A DNA stretch of 64,000 bases from Rhodospirillaceae bacterium bin65 (GCA_002238725.1 MPMX01000002.1:62001-126000); one strand, 5' to 3'; shown: positions 19,872 through 30,516, numbered from the stretch's first letter. Notes: generated by a model from the sequence alone, not told the origin. Program-made: numbers and translations.

Positions 19872-20993
19872 TTGAATCCTTTCTTCATCCGGATCGTCAC
19901 CGTTGCCATCGTATTCCTGGTAGCCGGCGGCGCGATCGGCCGCTTCGTGCTTGCGCCGGGGCCGCAGAAAATCATCGTGCGGGAAACGGTGACCAAGAAG
20001 CCCGAGTTCAAGGCGCCGGAATCGGTTTACCTGAAATGGACGATGGCGAGCGCATTCCCGGGCGACACGCCGCAGTTCGGCACGCTCGGCAAGGCGTTTA
20101 CGGCGAAGTTGCGCCGGGCGTCGGCCGGCGCCATGCAGATCGGTTTCGCCGAACCCGGCCAGCCGATCGCGGCCGAAAAATGTTTCGCGGCCGTGATCGA
20201 CGGCAAGGTCGAGACCTGCTGGTCCTCACCGGGCTACTGGACATCCACCGAGAAGGCGCTCGCCCTGTTCTCCGGCGTGCCGTTCGGGCCCGACGCCCGG
20301 GAATACCTGGCCTGGTACTATTATGGCGGCGGCGAGGAGTTGCTCGACGAAATCTATGGCGGGCACGGCCTGAAATCCGTTCTGTGCGGCGTCACAGCGG
20401 CGGAGGGCGGCGGCTGGTTCCGCGAAGAAATCGCCAGCACCGGTTTCTTCAAGGGCAAGAAGATCCGGATTTTCGGCCTGGGCGCCCAGGTGGTGGCCAA
20501 ACTGGGCGCGACCGCGGTCCGTCTCGACGCGAAGGAAATGAAGAAGGCGCTGGAGACCGGCAAGATCGCCGGCGCCGAATATTCGATCCCGCTGATCGAT
20601 CTCAACATGGGCCTGAATACGGCAGCGAAATTTTACTATGTGCCCGGCTGGCACAAGCCGGCGACACTGCTGGAATTGCTGGTCCGCCGCGGCGTCTGGA
20701 ACGGCCTGGCCGACGCAGCCAAATCCACGATCGAGAACGCCTGCGGCGACACGATCCGCGAGGGCATCGCGGAAGGCGCCTCGCTTCAGCCGGCGGCGAT
20801 TCGCGAGCTGACCGCCAAGGGAGTTGAGATCAGGAAATTCCCGAAAGACGTACTGAACGCCCTCGAGAAAGCCTGGCAGCAAGTGGCCGAAGAGGAAAGC
20901 GCCGCCAATCCGCTATTCAAACGGGTCTGGCGTTCGCTGATCTCTTTCCGGGCCGAGTACAGGCTGTGGGACAACAAGAGCCGGGTGCCCTGA
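19872..20993 (+). CDS. Membrane-anchored DctP-type TRAP substrate-binding protein (orphan)
   Basis: 373 residues starting at a TTG (the AGAGG at 19859-19863 could serve as an SD). Residues 6-28 form a hydrophobic segment without a clear cleavage site, so the protein may remain anchored. The rest is a DctP-like receptor (LKWTMASAFPGDTPQFGTLG; later the GFFKGKKIRIFGLGAQV segment). No TRAP permease gene is adjacent: the nearest are the fused permease at 12.9-15.3 kb and the one at 35 kb. It may serve a distant permease or act as a sensor-type receptor. The family is clear, the partner is not. Confidence 0.78.
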   Translation: MNPFFIRIVTVAIVFLVAGGAIGRFVLAPGPQKIIVRETVTKKPEFKAPESVYLKWTMASAFPGDTPQFGTLGKAFTAKLRRASAGAMQIGFAEPGQPIAAEKCFAAVIDGKVETCWSSPGYWTSTEKALALFSGVPFGPDAREYLAWYYYGGGEELLDEIYGGHGLKSVLCGVTAAEGGGWFREEIASTGFFKGKKIRIFGLGAQVVAKLGATAVRLDAKEMKKALETGKIAGAEYSIPLIDLNMGLNTAAKFYYVPGWHKPATLLELLVRRGVWNGLADAAKSTIENACGDTIREGIAEGASLQPAAIRELTAKGVEIRKFPKDVLNALEKAWQQVAEEESAANPLFKRVWRSLISFRAEYRLWDNKSRVP

Positions 20994-21028
20994 TCGCGGA
21001 CCGCTGCGCGACCTTGCGCGCTTGAGAA

Positions 21029-22390
21029 CTATTCCGCAGCCTGGAGCAGGACCGGCCGGTTGAGGTCTTCCATCTCGCGGCGAAGTTGCACGGCCGGATG
21101 CGCGCTGTCGGCCGCCACGTCGGACCAGCGGACGACCTGCCCCTTCGAGACCGGATTCACCATGCGGACGCCGTGGGTCAGACCCATCGGCAGGGCGCTT
21201 TCGGCCAGCGAGCGCGCTGCCGGCATCAGCTTGCCGGAAACCGTGTAGCCGCCCTCGCCGTCGAGCAGTTCGCCCGCCTTCAGGTCGCGCTTGGCGACCG
21301 CGACGGCGTCGGCCCGCCAGCCGGTCGCCGCGCCCGTCGGCTCGCCGCGCAGGGCGACATTGGCGACGCTGATGCCCAATTCCAGGCCGATCAGGTGCCA
21401 GCGCTTGTACATCGCAGCGTAGCGGCCGCTGTCGTCGGTCTGCAGGCCGTATTCCATGAAGCAGCGCGCGATATAGTCGGTGTCCGCCTCGAAGGCGACG
21501 AACACGCCGAAGCGGATATCGTAGTCGATCGGCGTACCGTCCCCGCGCAGCGAGGAAATGACCTCGACCTGTCCCTTGTGGTCGAGCGCGCCGCCTTCGG
21601 AACGCGGCCGGCAGATATTCGGAATTTCGTCGATGCGGCCGGGCGGATAGGTCAAGCCGTCCGGCGTCGGCGTGAGGCCGGTGGCGTTGGCGACCGCCGT
21701 GCTTTCGATCGCCGGCTTGGTGCCGTCGAGGAAAGAGGTGAACATTTTCGGGTTGAGGCCGCCCTCTTCCGCCTGTTCCGGCGTCAGGCCGTAGCCGCTC
21801 CACACATTGTCCGGCGTGTAGAATTGGAATTCCGGCAGCCATTTGTGGCCCCGGCCGGCCGCGGTCACGTCGAAGCCGCTGGCGCGCGCCCAGTCCACCA
21901 GATCGCAGATCAGGGCCGGCTGATCGCCATAGGCCAGCGAATAGACGATTCCGGCCTCGCGCGCCTTCTGCGCCAGCATCGGGCCGGCCAGCGCGTCTGC
22001 CTCGACATTGACCATGACAATCGACTTGCCGTGGCGGCAGGCGAGCAGCACATGCTGCACGCCCGCCGGCGGATCGCCGGTCGAATCGATGACCAGATCG
22101 ATCGCTTCCTGGCGGAACAGTGCCTCGGCATCGTCGGTAATCCAGGTTGCGCCGGAGCGGAGCGCTGCGCCGCAATCGGCCGCCCCGCAGCGTTCGGCCG
22201 GCCAGCCGATGCGCGCCAGATTCTCCCGCGCATTGGCCGGGTTAAGGTCGGCGATGGCGGCGATGTGGATGCCCGGCGTGCGGATCGCCTGGGCCAGGAA
22301 CATCGAGGCGAACTTGCCGCAGCCGAGGATGCCGACCCGGACGGGATTGTCCTGTGCCTGGCGCTCCAGCAGGAGGCGGTGAAGGTTCAC
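21029..22390 (-). CDS. NAD(P)-dependent oxidoreductase with C-terminal SAF domain
   Basis: 453 residues from a GTG start at 22390. The N-terminal Rossmann fold opens with RVGILGCGKFASMFLAQAI, as in homoserine-dehydrogenase/Gfo-like enzymes. The C-terminal part, from about residue 360 (RDLKAGELLDGEGGYTVSG), is an SAF-like domain. Proteins of this layout are usually annotated as SAF-domain or homoserine dehydrogenase-like; their reaction is poorly defined. It starts 5 bp after the stop of the PhyH dioxygenase gene, so the two are one operon and probably one pathway. An ATG-initiated longer form (to 22714) would overlap the dioxygenase and is not favoured. Confidence 0.75.
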   Translation of the reverse strand: MNLHRLLLERQAQDNPVRVGILGCGKFASMFLAQAIRTPGIHIAAIADLNPANARENLARIGWPAERCGAADCGAALRSGATWITDDAEALFRQEAIDLVIDSTGDPPAGVQHVLLACRHGKSIVMVNVEADALAGPMLAQKAREAGIVYSLAYGDQPALICDLVDWARASGFDVTAAGRGHKWLPEFQFYTPDNVWSGYGLTPEQAEEGGLNPKMFTSFLDGTKPAIESTAVANATGLTPTPDGLTYPPGRIDEIPNICRPRSEGGALDHKGQVEVISSLRGDGTPIDYDIRFGVFVAFEADTDYIARCFMEYGLQTDDSGRYAAMYKRWHLIGLELGISVANVALRGEPTGAATGWRADAVAVAKRDLKAGELLDGEGGYTVSGKLMPAARSLAESALPMGLTHGVRMVNPVSKGQVVRWSDVAADSAHPAVQLRREMEDLNRPVLLQAAE

Positions 22391-22395
22391 CCCGC

Positions 22396-23220
22396 CTATT
22401 CCGCGGCCACCTGAATCCCGCTTCCGTCCTCCGCGAACGGCGTCATCGGCGCGAGCAGGCAATCGTCCGGCAGCGGCTCGATGGGCGCAAAGTCGCGGTG
22501 GGCGACCCAGTCCGGCCGCTTGAAGCGCCGGATGTGGTTCTCGACGTGGCACAGCGACAGATAGACGATGGTCCGGCCCCAAGGCGACAGGTTGGGCGAG
22601 GAGGCGTGGACGATATTGCTGTGGAACATCAGCACGCTGCCGGCATCGCCCTTGGCCGAATAGATGCCGCCGCGTTCGGCCAGTTCGCTCACCTTCGCCT
22701 TGTCGAGCGTCCACAGCGGATAGCTGGTCGTCTCGATATCGTGGCCGGCCTCGTAGACGCCTTCGCGATGCGAGCCCGGTATGATCCAGAGCGGGCCGTT
22801 GAATTCCGTCGCTTCATCGACGAACAGCGCGATGTTCATGGCGCGGGCTTCCGGCATCAGGTCGTCGCGCGACCAGGTCCCGTAATCCTGGTGCCATTGC
22901 CAGACCGCGCCGTCGAAGGCGACCTTGGCGTTGACCTTGTACTGGTGCATGTACACCGGCCCGTCGACCAGCTGCATCACCGGCTCGATCAGGCGCGGAT
23001 GGCGGCCGAGCCGCCGGAAGGCCTCGTGGTAGCAATGCGCCGCAAATGCGGTACGCGGCGAGACGCCGTCCAACTCGCGCACCACTTCCTTGCGCTCCAT
23101 GGCGTAGACTTCCTCTGCCCCCTGCCGGAGGACGTCCGCCTCCTCGGTCGAGAACAGGTTCGGCAGCATGAGGTAGCCGGTCTCGTGGAACCGGTCGATC
23201 TGGTCTTGTGTGAGCTTCAT
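22396..23220 (-). CDS. Phytanoyl-CoA dioxygenase (PhyH) family oxygenase
   Basis: A 274-residue Fe(II)/2-oxoglutarate oxygenase. Iron ligands are His110 and Asp112 (WQWHQDYGTW) and probably His205 (SNIVHASSPN); Arg216 (GRTIVY) would bind 2-oxoglutarate. The iron-binding triad is therefore complete. The start at 23220 gives the usual MKLTQDQIDRFHETGYLMLP; an upstream ATG at 23241 is possible. It is first in an operon with the SAF-domain dehydrogenase. The substrate is unknown: PhyH enzymes hydroxylate CoA esters, ectoine or other small molecules. Confidence 0.87.
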   Translation of the reverse strand: MKLTQDQIDRFHETGYLMLPNLFSTEEADVLRQGAEEVYAMERKEVVRELDGVSPRTAFAAHCYHEAFRRLGRHPRLIEPVMQLVDGPVYMHQYKVNAKVAFDGAVWQWHQDYGTWSRDDLMPEARAMNIALFVDEATEFNGPLWIIPGSHREGVYEAGHDIETTSYPLWTLDKAKVSELAERGGIYSAKGDAGSVLMFHSNIVHASSPNLSPWGRTIVYLSLCHVENHIRRFKRPDWVAHRDFAPIEPLPDDCLLAPMTPFAEDGSGIQVAAE

Positions 23221-23345
23221 CGTCGTGCGCCCTTTCGACATCTGGGCCGGCCGGAACGGGTTAAGGCAAAGGATAGTCGCGTAAAGCCGCGGATTCAACG
23301 GCGCGCGCCCGGAAATCCACCGATTCATCTATGCCGGCGGGAACC

Positions 23346-24269
23346 ATGAAAGCAGCGTATATCGACGAACAGGGCGGACCGGAAGTCCTGCACTATGGCG
23401 ACCTGCCCGATCCGCAGGCGGCACCGGGCGAAATCGTGGTGGACATTCACGCCGCCTCGGTCAACGCCGCGGACTGGAAAGTGCGCTCCGGCAGCTATGC
23501 CGCGATTACGGATTTCCCCTATGTGCTGGGCCGCGATTTCTCCGGCGTCGTCGCCGAGACCGGCGCGGGCGTGAGCGATCTGGCAACGGGCGACCCGGTG
23601 TTCGGCGTGCTCGACGCCGGCCAGGAGGGCGCCTATGCCGAGAAGGTGGCGGTCCGGGCCGACCTCGCCGCGAAGAAACCTGCCGGCTGGTCCCACGAAG
23701 AGGCGGTCGCCCTGGCGCTTGCCGGGCTGACGGCGATCGTTTCCCTCGAGGACACGCTGCATCTCCGGGCCGGCGAAACCATCCTGATCCAGGGCGGCGC
23801 CGGCGGCGTCGCAGGCTTTGCCATCCAGTTCGCCAAGCATCTCGGCGCGACTGTGATTACCACGGCAAGCGCGGCGAACCACGACTATGTCAAGGGCCTC
23901 GGCGCCGACCGGGTCATCGACTACCGCACGCAGGATTTCACCGAGGAAGTCTCCGGCGTCGACGCGGTCTTCGAGACGGTCGGCGGCGATGTGGCGCGGC
24001 GGTCGTTCGAGGTGCTGCGGCCCGGCGGCCGCGCGGCCTTCATCGCCTCGGGCGGCCAGGCGCCGGCGTCGCCGCGCACGGACGTGACGGCGCTCCGGCC
24101 CAACGTCGCCCGCGCCCGGCGCCATATGGAACGGGTCGCCAAACTGGCCGCGGCCGGCGCGGTGACCGTCCCGCCGATCCGCACCTTCCCCCTTGCCGAA
24201 GCGACCGACGCCCACCGCGTCAGCGAAGGGCGTCACCTCAGGGGCAAACTGGTGCTGAAGGTGCGGTAA
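23346..24269 (+). CDS. NADPH:quinone oxidoreductase-like medium-chain dehydrogenase
   Basis: 307 residues of the zinc-free quinone oxidoreductase branch of the medium-chain dehydrogenase superfamily. It starts MKAAYIDEQGGPEVLHYGDL; an in-frame ATG 15 bp upstream at 23331 has no ribosome-binding site, whereas GGCGGGAA precedes 23346. The cofactor loop is QGGAGGVAGFAIQFAK (about 150-165). It lacks the zinc-ligand cysteines of alcohol dehydrogenases. It diverges from the PhyH gene and runs convergent to the thiolase; no pathway assignment is possible. Confidence 0.85.
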   Translation: MKAAYIDEQGGPEVLHYGDLPDPQAAPGEIVVDIHAASVNAADWKVRSGSYAAITDFPYVLGRDFSGVVAETGAGVSDLATGDPVFGVLDAGQEGAYAEKVAVRADLAAKKPAGWSHEEAVALALAGLTAIVSLEDTLHLRAGETILIQGGAGGVAGFAIQFAKHLGATVITTASAANHDYVKGLGADRVIDYRTQDFTEEVSGVDAVFETVGGDVARRSFEVLRPGGRAAFIASGGQAPASPRTDVTALRPNVARARRHMERVAKLAAAGAVTVPPIRTFPLAEATDAHRVSEGRHLRGKLVLKVR

Positions 24270-24278
24270 CGCGCGGTC

Positions 24279-25484
<1,206 letters not shown>

Positions 25485-25775
25485 GGTCGGGGGCCTCCTG
25501 CGGCGGCGGGTTCATCGCGACTTGGGTAAGCGCCGCCGGTCGGACCGTCATATCGGCCGGATACCGCCCTTCTGCAACCCCCGGTCCGCGGTCCCTCGCG
25601 ATCCCGCTCAGCCGCAAACCGGCTTCGGCGGCCACAGGACCGGCTCCTGGACAATTCCCGCCGGATTCAGCGCCGGCTTATCCCGGCCTGTTCGGCCCCG
25701 CTCTTGCCGCTGGCGCGTATCAAACGCTATCGTTGGCCTTACCAGCAGTTATAGCGAGCGTTTCGGAGTTGGACG

Positions 25776-26687
25776 ATGACGGTTGAAATCTGGCCGGTCA
25801 CAGAATCTTTTGCCGCCGAGGTCGGCGATGCCGACCTGTCGACGCCGCTTTCTGCGGAAGATTGGCAGACCGTCGAAAACGCCTTTCACGAATTCGCCGT
25901 CCTGATCTTTCCCGGCCAAACGCTGACCCAGCAGCAGCATGTCGATTTCACGAAGCGTTTCGGGCCGATCGATCCCTCCATGATTACCGATCTGGACGGC
26001 GTGAAACCGCGGGTGCTGACCTATATCGCCGACGTTTCGAACCTGCTCCCCGACGGCAGCCTGTGGAGCGAAGACAGCCGCCTGCGCGGCTTCCAGATGG
26101 GCAACCAGCTGTGGCACACCGACAGCTCCTTCAAGGAAGTGCCGGCAAAGGCGTCGCTGCTCTACATGCAATCGATCCCGCCGGTCGGCGGCCAGACCGA
26201 GTTCGCCGACATGCGCGCGGCCTGGGATGCCCTGCCCGACGATCTGAAGGTGCAGGCCGAGGGCCGGATCGCGCGCCACGCCATCGCCTATTCGCGGGCG
26301 CGCCAGGGTTTCGAGATGTCGGAGACGGAGAACACCAGCATGCCGGCGGTGCCTCAGGCCATGGTGCGGCACCATGGCTACAGCGGCCGGACCGGCCTCT
26401 ATCTGGCGTCCCACGCCGGGCGGATCGACGGCGTGGCGGACGACGAGGCTGCAGCCCTGTTGCAACAACTGATGGACCACGCCACCCAGCGGCAGTTCGT
26501 GTACGCGCATCGCTGGCGCGCCGACGATCTCGTCATGTGGGACAATCGCTGCACCATGCACCGCGGCCTGGCCTACGACGATCTGCGCTGGCCGCGCGAT
26601 GCCCAGCGGGCAACGGTGCTCGATGTTGCGCCGACCTGCGAGCAGGAAGGCCTGACGCCGGACGCGATGGCGGTCGCCGCCGAATAG
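25776..26687 (+). CDS. TauD/TfdA-family Fe(II)/2-oxoglutarate dioxygenase
   Basis: 303 residues. The iron-binding HxD is His114-Asp116 in WHTDSSF. The distal histidine and the 2-oxoglutarate arginine lie in the C-terminal WDNRCTMHRG...RATVLD region. The layout matches TfdA/TauD enzymes that release a side group from sulfonates, phenoxyacids or similar compounds. A GGAG lies before the ATG. It stands alone between a thiolase and a GFA gene, and the substrate is unknown. Confidence 0.88.
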   Translation: MTVEIWPVTESFAAEVGDADLSTPLSAEDWQTVENAFHEFAVLIFPGQTLTQQQHVDFTKRFGPIDPSMITDLDGVKPRVLTYIADVSNLLPDGSLWSEDSRLRGFQMGNQLWHTDSSFKEVPAKASLLYMQSIPPVGGQTEFADMRAAWDALPDDLKVQAEGRIARHAIAYSRARQGFEMSETENTSMPAVPQAMVRHHGYSGRTGLYLASHAGRIDGVADDEAAALLQQLMDHATQRQFVYAHRWRADDLVMWDNRCTMHRGLAYDDLRWPRDAQRATVLDVAPTCEQEGLTPDAMAVAAE

Positions 26688-26699
26688 CGGCGCGGCGGA

Positions 26700-27143
26700 T
26701 TACGTCTGCGCGGCAGCGGCGGGCGGCGGACTCCCGAGCCGGAGTTCGGCCGGCGTCCAGCGTTCGCGGCGGCGGGCGCGGCGGCTTTCGGCGGTCTCCA
26801 GCCCGTAGCTGGTTGCAGCGCCGGACCGGCCGTGGTGGGCCGTGGCACGCAGGTTGAGGGTTGCGAAGCCGCCCGCCTCATCCTCGGCAAAGGCGCCGAC
26901 ATAAACGCCGCAGGATTTGCAGACGAGGAACTCCGCCGTGCGCAGGCCGAAACGGTAGCGGACGAGCCGTTCCGGATCGGCGACGAATACCGTCGCCCGG
27001 CCATTCGGGTCCGAGACGCAGCGCGCGGCGTGTGCGCGGCAGAACGAGCAATCGCACTCGCGCGGCCGGATCGTTTCCCAGCTCAGGGCCGTCTCGAGCT
27101 CGAAGCCGAGGTTGCCGCAATGACACCGACCGTCGATTCGCAT
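26700..27143 (-). CDS. GFA-family zinc protein (glutathione-dependent formaldehyde-activating-like)
   Basis: 147 residues starting MRIDGRCHCGNLGFELE. The zinc cysteines are C7/C9 (CHC), the ECDCSFC cluster near residue 35, and CKSCG near residue 80, which is the CENP-V/GFA pattern. Despite the family name most members have no proven reaction with formaldehyde. It is convergent with the TauD dioxygenase gene. The C-terminal 30 residues are rich in Arg and Ala and not conserved in the family as I know it. Confidence 0.8.
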   Translation of the reverse strand: MRIDGRCHCGNLGFELETALSWETIRPRECDCSFCRAHAARCVSDPNGRATVFVADPERLVRYRFGLRTAEFLVCKSCGVYVGAFAEDEAGGFATLNLRATAHHGRSGAATSYGLETAESRRARRRERWTPAELRLGSPPPAAAAQT

Positions 27144-27240
27144 TGCATCGCTCCGTTCTTGCCAAACCCGTCGAGGCGTCGCTCCGGGCGGAGAATCGCC
27201 GAATAGGGACCGGCGGCGGATCGTGGCGCGCAAGCCGCGC

Positions 27241-28578
27241 CTAGACCGGGAGCCGCATCACCGCGCGCAGCCCGCCCATCGGCGATTCGGCCAGAATTAT
27301 CTCGCCGCCGTGGCCGCGCAGAATGTCCCGCGCGATCGTCAGTCCCAGTCCGGCCCCGCCGGCATCCCGATTGCGCGCGTCGTCGAGGCGATGAAAGGGC
27401 TTGAGGGCATTGTCGCGTTCGTTTTCGGGAATGCCCGGGCCATTATCGTCCACGACTACCAGGATCATGCCGGCGCGGCGGCTGGCGCGCACCTTGACCT
27501 CGCTGGCGAAGCGCACGGCATTGCCGACGATGTTGGTCAGGGCGCGTTTGAAGCCGTTCGGCCGAACGGTGGCCTTCAGGCTTGACGGCAGCGTCAGTTC
27601 AATGCTGGCGCCGTCGTCCTGCGCCTTCGCGACGACATCGCGCACCAGCAGGTTCAGGTTGGCCTCCACCGCCTGCTCCAGCCCCTCGCCACGGGCGAAG
27701 GCGAGATACTCCTCCACCATCCGCTCCATCTCGTCGACATCGCGCCGGAGCGCGGCGGTTTCGGGGCTTTCCCGCTCCAGGGCGAGTCCGAGCTTCAGGC
27801 GGGTGATCGGCGTGCGCAGATCGTGCGACACGCCGGCCAGCATTTCCGTGCGCTGGTCGATCTGGCGCCGGATCCTTTCGCGCATGATCAGGAACGCGGT
27901 CGCCGCCTGGCGCACCTCGGTGGCGCCCCATGGCTTGAAATCGGGCACGTCCCGTCCCTTGCCGAACTGGTCCGCAGCCGCAGCCAGTTCCCGGATCGGC
28001 CGCACCTGGTTCAGCATGAAGAGCCCACCGATGATGAGCAGGATAACGGCGGCGCCGATCGACCAGGCCACATAGAGTTCCGTCGTGATCGGCCGGATTT
28101 TCTTCTTCGTCGCGACGATGTCCAGCGCGCCGCCCGGCGCGGTCACCCGGATCCGGATGTGCCGGTCGTCATGGTCGCCGTCGATGACGAAATCTTCTGC
28201 AAGGATACTGTGGAACTGGCGCAGCACCTCCCGGCCCACCTGGCCGCCCATGTTCCGGCTTTCCAGGCCGTCCAGGGTCTGCCCCTTGCGGAAGGTCACG
28301 CGCATGCCCTGCCCGGATCGCAGCGCGGACAGAATCCAGGCCCTGTCTTTCGCCTCCGGGAAATACCGCATGTGGTTGACGGTCAGCTGGATGTTATGGG
28401 CGAGATTCTGCGCCATCCGCCGCGTCACATTCTGAACGTGGCGGTCGTAGAAGAACCAGAGCGAGACGAGCTGGACCGCGACGATCGGCAGACCGAGGAT
28501 CAACAGGGAACGGCCGAGCAGGCTTCGCGGCAACAACCGGCGTAACGGCGAAATGGACCGGTCGTCGGACGACGGCAT
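27241..28578 (-). CDS. Sensor histidine kinase, EnvZ type
   Basis: 445 residues from the ATG at 28578 (a TTG at 28596, overlapping the regulator's stop, would add six). Two membrane segments (about 22-42 and 172-190) flank a periplasmic sensor region. HAMP, dimerisation and catalytic domains follow, with His252 in AGVSHDLRTPITR, Asn353 in the N box (NIVGNA) and DDNGPGIP as G1 box. This is the EnvZ-type layout. It is cotranscribed with the OmpR-type regulator, and the pair would sense an envelope signal and control transcription. Confidence 0.88.
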   Translation of the reverse strand: MPSSDDRSISPLRRLLPRSLLGRSLLILGLPIVAVQLVSLWFFYDRHVQNVTRRMAQNLAHNIQLTVNHMRYFPEAKDRAWILSALRSGQGMRVTFRKGQTLDGLESRNMGGQVGREVLRQFHSILAEDFVIDGDHDDRHIRIRVTAPGGALDIVATKKKIRPITTELYVAWSIGAAVILLIIGGLFMLNQVRPIRELAAAADQFGKGRDVPDFKPWGATEVRQAATAFLIMRERIRRQIDQRTEMLAGVSHDLRTPITRLKLGLALERESPETAALRRDVDEMERMVEEYLAFARGEGLEQAVEANLNLLVRDVVAKAQDDGASIELTLPSSLKATVRPNGFKRALTNIVGNAVRFASEVKVRASRRAGMILVVVDDNGPGIPENERDNALKPFHRLDDARNRDAGGAGLGLTIARDILRGHGGEIILAESPMGGLRAVMRLPV

Positions 28579-28596
28579 CTCGGTTCCGCCCCTCAA

Positions 28597-29283
28597 TCAG
28601 TCCGGCAACAGGGCGTAGCCCTTGCCGCGGACAGTTTGCAGATAGCGCGGGTCCCTGGGATTCGGCTCCACCTTGCGGCGCAGCCGGGTAATCAGGACAT
28701 CGATCGCCCGCGCGCTGCCTTCCAGTTCGCCCTCTTCGGTCAGGGTATCCCGCGCGACCGGCTCCCCCGCCCGCACGGCCAGAACCTTCAGCACCCGCGC
28801 CTCGGTCTCGGTCAGCCGGACCCTCGCGCCGCCGCGGGTCAACTCGAGCCGGCGCATATCGAACAGGCACGGCCCGAAGGACAGCGCGCTGCCGATATTG
28901 GCGGAATCCGTCCGCTGACGCCGCATCGCCGTCTTGATGCGCAGCAGTAGCTCGCGCGGTTCGAAGGGTTTGGGCAGATAGTCGTCGGCGCCGCGCTCCA
29001 GTCCGGCAATCCGGTCGTCCGCCTCTCCCATCGCACTCAGGATGAGGATCGGCACCGACGAGGTGCGGCGCAGGCCTTCGGTGAGCGAAAGCCCCGTTTC
29101 GCCCGGCATCATCACGTCGACGATCAACAGATCGAAGGTGAAGGATTCGAGCTTTCGCCGGGCCTCTGCAGCATCGGCCGCCACATCGACCAGAAAGCCG
29201 TTGTCGGCCAGGAAGCGCCGCAGCAGGTTGCGCAGGCGCTTGTCGTCGTCCACGACCAGTATATGGGCGCCGCTGTCATCCAT
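28597..29283 (-). CDS. OmpR-family response regulator
   Basis: 228 residues. The receiver has the acidic pocket D12-D14 (VVDDDKR) and the phospho-acceptor Asp56 (LIVDVMMPGETG). A winged-helix DNA-binding domain makes up the C-terminal half, ending RKVEPNPRDPRYLQTVRGKGYALL. It is the first gene of the two-component operon, with the kinase directly downstream. The combination regulator, kinase, then divergent branched-chain aminotransferase is a gene order I recognise from alphaproteobacteria (PetR/PetP- or OmpR/EnvZ-like pairs). Confidence 0.9.
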   Translation of the reverse strand: MDDSGAHILVVDDDKRLRNLLRRFLADNGFLVDVAADAAEARRKLESFTFDLLIVDVMMPGETGLSLTEGLRRTSSVPILILSAMGEADDRIAGLERGADDYLPKPFEPRELLLRIKTAMRRQRTDSANIGSALSFGPCLFDMRRLELTRGGARVRLTETEARVLKVLAVRAGEPVARDTLTEEGELEGSARAIDVLITRLRRKVEPNPRDPRYLQTVRGKGYALLPD

Positions 29284-29604
29284 GGCCGTTGCCCGTTTAT
29301 CCTCTCCGGCGGACTACCGGCGAATGACGGCGCCCGCAACCCCGGCCGGGAGCAGTCCGAAACCCTGCACGACCCGGGCGCCGGCCACGCGGCAAAAGCG
29401 AAAGGCCGCACTGGCTGGCATCGAGTTGCATGGACGATATGACGTAGGCCATCGTTGACTCGTTTCCCTAACAATGTTACCCAGCGCGCCCTTTTGTTGA
29501 AAGAATCTAACCCGAATCGTCGGGAAAGGCCATGGGCCACAGCAGGAGCCATTCCGCTGCCGCCGAGCCGGAACCGCGACGGGCAATTCCGGGAGTCGCG
29601 ACGA
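29284..29604. other. Divergent intergenic region between the two-component operon and ilvE
   Basis: 321 bp with no convincing gene. TTGACT at 29455-29460 with TACCCA 17 bp downstream could be a weak promoter for ilvE. The AT-richer patch 29460-29515 supports this. The frame of ilvE is open back to 29455, but the segment codes for nothing family-like and lies upstream of a good ribosome-binding site. No leader peptide rich in Leu, Ile or Val was found. Confidence 0.35.
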
Positions 29605-30516
29605 ATGTCCACGCCGCCGTTTCACGACCGCGACGGCCTGATCTGGCTCAATGGCGAGTTGATCCCCTGGCGCAATGCCAATGTGCATGTGCTCACTCAC
29701 GGTTTGCACTATGCCAGCTGCGTCTTCGAAGGCGAGCGCGTCTATGGCGGCGAGATTTTCAAGCTGACCGAGCATACCGAACGGCTGCACCATTCGGCCA
29801 GTCTGCTGGATTTTGAGATTTCCTGGTCGGTGGCTGAGGTGGACGAAGCCTGCCGGCAGGTCGTCGCACATCAGGGGATCGTCGACGGCTATGTCCGCCC
29901 CGTCGCCTGGCGCGGTTCCGAGATGATGGGAGTGTCTGCCCAGGAGACGAGGGTGAACCTCGCCATCGCGGCCTGGGAATGGCCGGCCTATTTCACGCCG
30001 GAAGCGCGTCTTCAGGGCATCCGCATGACGGTGGGCAAATACCGCCGTCCGGACCCGGCGACGGCGCCGACCGACAGCAAGGCCGCCGGCCTTTACATGA
30101 TCTGCACCCTGTCGAAGCACGCCGCCGAAGCCGCCGGCTACAACGACGCGCTGATGCTCGACTGGCGCGGGCAGGTCGCCGAGGCGACCGGCGCCAACAT
30201 TTTCCTGGTCCAGAAGGGCGTGCTGCACACGCCGGTTCCCGACTGTTTCCTGGACGGCATTACGCGCCGCACGGTCATGGGGCTGGCCCGCAAGCGCGGC
30301 TACGAGATCGTCGAACGCGTCATCATGCCCGAAGAATTCGCGCACACCGACGAAGTGTTCTTGACCGGAACGGCGGTCGAGGTAACGCCGGTGCGCGAGA
30401 TCGACGACTACCGCTTCAACGTCGGCGAAATCACCCGTACCCTAGTCGGCGACTATGACGCCCTGGTGAACCGGAGCAGCGGCATGGCCGCGGCAGCCCG
30501 GGCGAGCGCGGCCTGA
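29605..30516 (+). CDS. ilvE: Branched-chain amino acid aminotransferase
   Basis: A 303-residue class IV PLP aminotransferase that interconverts leucine, isoleucine and valine with their 2-oxo acids. The predicted PLP lysine is Lys159 (TDSKAAGLY), the same number as in E. coli IlvE. The PLP-binding glutamate region is EATGANIFLVQKG, and the FEGERVYGG segment is at 41-49. The start at 29605 has GGGAG upstream; the longer open frame from 29455 is not used. It would serve branched-chain biosynthesis along with leuA at 47 kb, or the reverse degradation reaction. Confidence 0.92.
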   Translation: MSTPPFHDRDGLIWLNGELIPWRNANVHVLTHGLHYASCVFEGERVYGGEIFKLTEHTERLHHSASLLDFEISWSVAEVDEACRQVVAHQGIVDGYVRPVAWRGSEMMGVSAQETRVNLAIAAWEWPAYFTPEARLQGIRMTVGKYRRPDPATAPTDSKAAGLYMICTLSKHAAEAAGYNDALMLDWRGQVAEATGANIFLVQKGVLHTPVPDCFLDGITRRTVMGLARKRGYEIVERVIMPEEFAHTDEVFLTGTAVEVTPVREIDDYRFNVGEITRTLVGDYDALVNRSSGMAAAARASAA

